A program made the position numbers and the translations under genes. Positions 59,464-64,000 of a stretch of DNA of 64,000 bases are shown one piece after another. Origin of the DNA: Cecembia calidifontis (GTDB taxonomy: Bacteria > Bacteroidota > Bacteroidia > Cytophagales > Cyclobacteriaceae). The notes beneath the pieces were generated by a model. That model saw only the letters and a list, made by a program, of their open reading frames with translations, searched no databases and was not told the DNA's origin. The stretch covers positions 3,952,501 to 4,016,500 of the forward strand of contig NZ_SGXG01000001.1 of assembly GCF_004216715.1 (NCBI RefSeq), in the 5' to 3' direction. Every line of letters begins with the position of its first letter. Within the stretch, counting starts at the first letter, position 1.

Positions 59464-60804
59464 ATGGCTACTTGGCTCAAAGAATGGAATCCCGAAGACA
59501 ATAATTTCTGGGAATCTAACGGTAAAAAAATCGCTTGGCGTACCTTAACCATTACTACCATCGCATTGACCTTGTCTTTTGCTACTTGGTTTATGATGAG
59601 TGCTATTGTCACTAGGCTCCCAGGAATCGGTTTCAACTTCACTGATAACCAACTTTTTTGGCTAGCAGCATTACCTGGTTTGGCTGCGGGAACGTTAAGA
59701 ATTGTGCATACATTTCTTATTCCGATATATGGTACCAGACATACCATTACTGTTGCTACTTTTCTCAAACTCATCCCGGTCATTGGTATAGGATTGGCAG
59801 TAATGAATCCTGGAACACCTTTCTGGGTATTCGTTGTCCTTGCCCTTACAGCGGGTTTTGGAGGAGGTGATTTTTCTTCTTTCATGCCTTCGACAAATAT
59901 GTTTTTCCCTGCTCGATTAAAGGGTACTGCTTTAGGAATTCAAGCAGGTATTGGAAATTTCGGTGTCAGTATAGCCCAGTTTATGACCCCGGTAATGATT
60001 GGAGTGGCCTTGTACGGAGCACCTCAATTGTTCAAAAGTGTTGATAAAGCTACAGGAGATATTATTTCAAAAGAAATTTACCTGCAAAGTGGTGCTTTTT
60101 GGTACGCACCACTCCTAATAATTATTGGAATTATCAGCTGGAAATACCTTAAAAGCATTCCTATCAAAGCTTCCTTTAAAGAACAGCTAGATATATTTGG
60201 AGACAAACACACCTGGTACTGTACAATCACCTATTTTATGACCTTTGGTACCTTTGCAGGTTTATCAGCTGCTTTCCCTCTTTTGATAAAGGTGCTTTAT
60301 GGAGGTTTTGATCCTAGTTTAGACCCTTTGAAATATGCCTTTTATGGTCCTTTGATTGGTTCTGCTTCTAGAATTTTGTTTGGCTTTATAGCCGACAAAA
60401 CCGGTGGTGCAGTGTTGACGACAATTACAGGTATTGGACTTTTAGGTGGAGTGATTGTCATGATTGCATTTGGATTGGTCAATCCAACGGGAATGGAGCA
60501 ATTTCCAATGTTTGTAGGAACCATGATGGCATTATTTTTTTTCACAGGAATCGGAAATGCCTCGACTTTTCGACAATTTCCTATTATATTTAAGCATAAC
60601 CTGAGACAAGCTGCGGGTGTTATCGGTTGGACTGCGGCAATAGCCGCTTACGGACCTTTTATTTTCTCCTTAGCACTTGGAGCATTTATCGGAAGCACGG
60701 GACATGCAGAAGGCTTTTTCTGGATATTGGGAGTTTTCCTTGTGATCGCAACCCTTATTAACTGGTACTTCTACGATAGGAAGGGCTCAGAAAGGCCATC
60801 GTAA
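59464..60804 (+). CDS. narK: NarK-type nitrate/nitrite MFS transporter
   Basis: 446 residues, twelve spans. Family signatures AGFGGGDFSSFMPSTNMFFP and GIGNFGVSIAQFMTP (the nitrate-signature glycine motifs) and the second GIGNASTFRQFPIIF repeat are present, with the conserved Arg in span 2 (PGLAAGTLRIVHTF). It moves nitrate in and/or nitrite out across the inner membrane. It starts the operon narK, b-type membrane protein, nitrate reductase. Confidence 0.93.
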   Translation: MATWLKEWNPEDNNFWESNGKKIAWRTLTITTIALTLSFATWFMMSAIVTRLPGIGFNFTDNQLFWLAALPGLAAGTLRIVHTFLIPIYGTRHTITVATFLKLIPVIGIGLAVMNPGTPFWVFVVLALTAGFGGGDFSSFMPSTNMFFPARLKGTALGIQAGIGNFGVSIAQFMTPVMIGVALYGAPQLFKSVDKATGDIISKEIYLQSGAFWYAPLLIIIGIISWKYLKSIPIKASFKEQLDIFGDKHTWYCTITYFMTFGTFAGLSAAFPLLIKVLYGGFDPSLDPLKYAFYGPLIGSASRILFGFIADKTGGAVLTTITGIGLLGGVIVMIAFGLVNPTGMEQFPMFVGTMMALFFFTGIGNASTFRQFPIIFKHNLRQAAGVIGWTAAIAAYGPFIFSLALGAFIGSTGHAEGFFWILGVFLVIATLINWYFYDRKGSERPS

Positions 60805-60835
60805 CCGATTCAAAGTAACTAACCATAACCACAAT

Positions 60836-61891
60836 ATGCTCAAGCTTTTCCAAACCCTTAATAAGGTAGCATTTATTAAAGCTACCATTGCTGCCTTAGC
60901 AGTTGTTATTTTGGTTTTTATAGGTTCCAGAAACTTACAGAATTTTGATGCTGCATTGATAACCTATCTTTTCGGTACAGTATTCGCGGTTTTTGGTATT
61001 GCTTATAGATATTCAGTCTGGCTTCAAAGACCACCTACAAGGCTTTACTGGCGAAGAAGTATGCAGTTTCTGTTCAGTAAAGACTTCTTAACTTATGCTA
61101 CCAGGTCTATATACCTACTGTTCCGAAATATCCTTTTCCAAAGGTTTATAGCATACAGAAGTAAAACCCGCTGGTGGGGGCATTTCCTTTTGGCTTCCGG
61201 CTGTCTGATTTCGTTTGCCATTACAATTCCTCTGACTTTTGGATGGATACATTTCACGCTTGAACCCGGCACTTATGATATCTATAATGCCAACTTCTTC
61301 GGATTTAAAGTTGCCTCCTTTGAATTAGGGGGACCTATTTCCATACTGGCCTTTAAAGCCCTGTTTTTCACATCCATACCGGTCATCATTGGTGCTATCA
61401 TTATGATGAAGAGAAGGGTTAAAGATGGGGGTTTGATTGCTACCCAATCATTGGATGGAGATTGGCTTCCTTTGGTATTATTGATTGCCATTTCAGTCAC
61501 AGGACTGGGAATTGGTTATGATTACACTTTTCTGGAAGGAAGAACCCATCAATTTATGGCTGTGACACATGCCATTACAGTAATACTCTTTTTGATCTGG
61601 ATGCCTTTTGGCAAATTCTTTCACATTTTCCAAAGATTGGCCCAATTGGGTGCCAATCTATATAAAATTGAAGGAAGCAAAAGGGGCATGGCAGTATGTC
61701 CTCATACGAAAGCAGAGTTTGCTTCACAGACACATATTAATGACCTGAAAACAGTCACCAAAGAATTGGGATTTGATTTCACCTTGGCAGATGGTACAAA
61801 CCACCTTGATCTGTCTCCAGAGGGAAAAAGATCTGCCCTTGCCAAAGCGCATTTTGAGGCAAGAAAGGCATCAGGAAAATTCTTTGGATAA
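60836..61891 (+). CDS. Membrane protein, likely b-type quinol-oxidising partner of the nitrate reductase
   Basis: 351 residues. About six spans, with histidine-containing segments WGHFLLASGCLISFAI, YTFLEGRTHQFMAVTHAITVILFLIWMPFGKFFHIFQR, suited to bind heme b as in NarI and HdrE/DsrM-type proteins. The C-terminal region is cytoplasmic and contains GMAVCPHTKAEFASQTHINDL. It is placed between narK and the molybdoenzyme gene (11 bp before it), so it probably passes quinol electrons to it. No subunit of the classical NarGHI type is present. Confidence 0.6.
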   Translation: MLKLFQTLNKVAFIKATIAALAVVILVFIGSRNLQNFDAALITYLFGTVFAVFGIAYRYSVWLQRPPTRLYWRRSMQFLFSKDFLTYATRSIYLLFRNILFQRFIAYRSKTRWWGHFLLASGCLISFAITIPLTFGWIHFTLEPGTYDIYNANFFGFKVASFELGGPISILAFKALFFTSIPVIIGAIIMMKRRVKDGGLIATQSLDGDWLPLVLLIAISVTGLGIGYDYTFLEGRTHQFMAVTHAITVILFLIWMPFGKFFHIFQRLAQLGANLYKIEGSKRGMAVCPHTKAEFASQTHINDLKTVTKELGFDFTLADGTNHLDLSPEGKRSALAKAHFEARKASGKFFG

Positions 61892-61902
61892 AAATCAAAA
61901 CT

Positions 61903-64000
61903 ATGGCAAAGCTACCTATTTCAGCAGAAAAGATAATTGATAAATTCGGGCCCAAGAAGCACTACACACCAATGGGAGGCTTTGAAGGTTCCCATGAACC
62001 AGACAAATTGGTAAAGACCCATTGTTGCTTTTGCGCCATGCAATGCGGTATTCAGCTCAAAGTCAAAGATAACAAAATTGCCGGATTTGAGCCTTGGATG
62101 GAATTCCCCTTCAACGAAGGCAGGCTATGTCCAAAGGGTGTACAACGCTACTTGCAAAACAACCATCCGGACCGCCTGCTCCAGCCTTATCAAAGGGTGG
62201 AAGGAAAGGGTTTTGAGCCCATCACATGGGACAATGCCATGGAACGGACCATCAGTGAAATCCGTCGAATCCAGACCCAATACGGCAATGATTCCTTTGC
62301 AATGCTGTCAGGTGTTTCCCTGACCAACGAAAAAAGCTACATGGTAGGCAAATTTGCACGCCTTGCCCTCAAAACTAAAAACCTGGATTACAATGGCCGT
62401 CTATGTATGGTAAGTGCTGGGGCAGGAAATAAAAAAGCTTTTGGACTGGACAGAATTTCCAATTCATGGGCAGACCTCAAACATGCAGAGGTCATCATCA
62501 TTGCCGGGTCAAATGTCAGCGAATGTTTCCCTACCCTTACGCACTACATCTGGCAGGCCAGAGACAATGGCGCCAAATTAATAGTAGTTGATCCAAGGGT
62601 CACTCCTATAGCCAGAACTGCAGACCTCCACCTACCGGTGAAGCCTGGACGTGATTCAGCACTATTTGGCGCTATTCTAAAGCAATTGGTGGACAATGAT
62701 TGGATTGATCACGAATTTATTGAGAAACATACCAATGGATTTGAGGCTGCTGCTGAGGCTGTAAAGGATTATGACCTGGATTGGGCTGAAAAGACCACAG
62801 GAATTGAAAAAGAAAAAATCCTGCAGGCTGCTACTTGGTGGGGCAAAGCCAAAACCTCCTTTCTTTTGCATGCCAGAGGTATAGAACACCATACCAAAGG
62901 GGTGGACAATGTCCTGAGCTGTATCAATATTGTATTGGCTACTGGAAGGATAGGAAAACCATACTGTGGTTATGGCACCATTACAGGTCAAGGTAATGGA
63001 CAGGGAGGTAGAGAACATGGACATAAATGTGATCAGCTACCCGGAAACAGAGATATCAGCAATCCTGAACACAGGAAATATATCGCTGAGGTTTGGGGAG
63101 TTGAAGAAAAAGAAATCCCAGGTATGGGCCTCTCTGCCTATGAAATCATAGAAGCCATCCACCGTGGAGAAATCAAAGGTCTGATCAGCATTTGCTTCAA
63201 TCCGATTGTTTCCCTGCCCAATAACAATTTTGTAAGGGAAGCATTTGAAAAATTGGAGTACTATGTCGCCATAGATTTTTTCCTCAACGAAACAGCAAGA
63301 CATGCTGATGTGATTTTGCCGGGCTCTCTCCATGAAGAAGAAGAAGGTACAGTCACTACAGCAGAGGGCAGAGTGGTCAAAATCAACCAAGCTATTGATC
63401 CTCCGGGAGAGGCTAGAAAAGACAGTGATATCCTGATTGAAATGGCAAGGAGACTTGGAGCAGGTGACAAGTTCAATTTTGAAAACTCAGAAGCTGTTTT
63501 CAATGAACTTCGTGTCGCTTCCAAAGGTGGTACTGCAGATTACTACGGCATCAGCTATGAAAAAATAGAGAAGAACATGGGCGTATTTTGGCCATGCCCT
63601 TCTGAAGACCATCCGGGAACACCTAGACTTTGGGAAGAAAAGAAATCCGCTTTTCCAGATGGAAAGGCCAGGTTCAATCCTGTTGCGTACAAAGAGCCTG
63701 CTGAAGTAGTGGATAAAGATTTCCCAGTAATCCTGACCACAGGAAGAGTTGTCAGCCAATACTTAAGCGGAACCCAAACCAGAAGAATTGGTAAATTGGT
63801 CGACCAATATCCAGAACCCCTTTTGGAAATCCATCCCAGTTTGGCAATTCAATACAATATCCAAAACAGGGATTTGATAACTGTCAGAACGAGGCGTGGT
63901 GAGGCTACTTTTCCTGCCCAAATTGTAGAGACTATCCGACCTGATACTGTTTTCATCCCTTATCACTGGGGAGGAAGCCATTCAGCCAACCAGCTGACTG
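61903..64000 (+). CDS. Nitrate reductase catalytic subunit, molybdopterin type (NasC/NarB-like), 3' end outside window
   Basis: Open from ATG 61903 to the window end (699 codons shown). The N-terminal iron-sulfur motif is C41-x2-C44-x3-C48-x27-C76 (HCCFCAMQCGI ... GRLCPKG), followed by the molybdopterin-binding blocks: SNVSECFPTLTHYIWQARDNGAKLIVVDPR, and GRIGKPYCGYGTITGQGNGQGGREHGHKCDQLPG. The second domain ends toward IPYHWGGSHSANQL, the dinucleotide-binding end. No signal peptide, so the enzyme faces the cytoplasm. Similarity of motif layout points to the assimilatory NasC/NarB group, but the neighbour membrane protein suggests a quinol-linked, perhaps respiratory, use. Confidence 0.88.
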   Translation, partial: MAKLPISAEKIIDKFGPKKHYTPMGGFEGSHEPDKLVKTHCCFCAMQCGIQLKVKDNKIAGFEPWMEFPFNEGRLCPKGVQRYLQNNHPDRLLQPYQRVEGKGFEPITWDNAMERTISEIRRIQTQYGNDSFAMLSGVSLTNEKSYMVGKFARLALKTKNLDYNGRLCMVSAGAGNKKAFGLDRISNSWADLKHAEVIIIAGSNVSECFPTLTHYIWQARDNGAKLIVVDPRVTPIARTADLHLPVKPGRDSALFGAILKQLVDNDWIDHEFIEKHTNGFEAAAEAVKDYDLDWAEKTTGIEKEKILQAATWWGKAKTSFLLHARGIEHHTKGVDNVLSCINIVLATGRIGKPYCGYGTITGQGNGQGGREHGHKCDQLPGNRDISNPEHRKYIAEVWGVEEKEIPGMGLSAYEIIEAIHRGEIKGLISICFNPIVSLPNNNFVREAFEKLEYYVAIDFFLNETARHADVILPGSLHEEEEGTVTTAEGRVVKINQAIDPPGEARKDSDILIEMARRLGAGDKFNFENSEAVFNELRVASKGGTADYYGISYEKIEKNMGVFWPCPSEDHPGTPRLWEEKKSAFPDGKARFNPVAYKEPAEVVDKDFPVILTTGRVVSQYLSGTQTRRIGKLVDQYPEPLLEIHPSLAIQYNIQNRDLITVRTRRGEATFPAQIVETIRPDTVFIPYHWGGSHSANQLT

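Noticed and set aside
62078..62323. 81-codon frame inside the nitrate reductase region
   Set aside because: It is a different frame of the molybdoenzyme gene, which is open from 61903 to the window end.
1..64000. CRISPR arrays, tRNA or rRNA genes
   Set aside because: No regularly spaced direct repeats, cloverleaf-like sequences or rRNA-like conserved stretches were found by eye; a covariance-model scan was not possible.

Overview
Organism. The window looks like chromosome of a facultatively anaerobic Bacteroidota, most likely a Cytophagales member of the Cyclobacteriaceae type (inference). The base composition is moderately AT-rich, Shine-Dalgarno sequences are weak, many exported proteins are lipoproteins, and the set of genes (clade II-type nosZ, a NirK-cytochrome c fusion, fused CcsBA, an OprC-like TonB receptor, and a type IIG enzyme of the kind common in Bacteroidota) fits that phylum. 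No rRNA, tRNA or CRISPR array was seen.

Layout. Positions 1-3,600 hold the 3' end of aceK, a two-gene GMC dehydrogenase unit and a fasciclin lipoprotein. Positions 3,750-10,480 form an ammonifying nitrite reductase operon (nrfH, nrfA, a porin, and a fused ccsBA cytochrome c maturation gene). Two divergent Rrf2 regulator genes (10,480-11,527) are followed by an Fe-S repair (RIC) gene and an N2O reductase cluster: membrane protein/cytochrome c, nosZ, a membrane protein, nosL, nosD, nosF, nosY, closed by a terminator near 20,070. Positions 20,187-29,900 are a defence/accessory island: a type IIG restriction-modification gene split by two insertion sequences, a small unknown gene, a higB remnant, and a RhuM-Fic toxin paired with a HigA antitoxin. 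On the minus strand, 29,934-36,486 carries a TonB copper receptor, a small exported protein, an NnrS-like protein, a lone degenerate ScdA_N domain, a 6-pyruvoyl-tetrahydropterin-synthase-like gene and a nitronate-monooxygenase-like gene. Positions 37,276-40,249 encode a class III ribonucleotide reductase whose glycyl-radical domain is a separate small ORF, plus its activase. Positions 40,301-50,091 (minus strand) encode OsmC, a quinol NO reductase, a third Rrf2 protein, NorF/NorE-like proteins, a DUF438-PAS protein, NorD, NorQ, NorB and NorC. A divergent FNR-like gene and nirK-nirV-sco follow. After small stress genes and two copies of a dispersed repeat come ctaA, a second pterin-synthase-like gene, narK, a b-type membrane protein and a nitrate reductase cut by the window edge.

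How it works together. The window encodes nitrate uptake and reduction, nitrite reduction both to NO (NirK) and to ammonium (NrfAH), two NO reductases, and N2O reductase. It also carries copper supply (OprC, NosL/D/F/Y, SCO), heme and cytochrome c maturation, and NO-damage repair (RIC, hemerythrins). DNA synthesis without oxygen (NrdDG) is included. Two recurring palindromes tie the clusters together: AAAGGA-N8-TCCTTT, proposed as the site of the NO-sensing Rrf2 proteins, and TGA-N6-TCA, proposed as the site of the FNR-like protein. Both assignments are inferences from position and symmetry.
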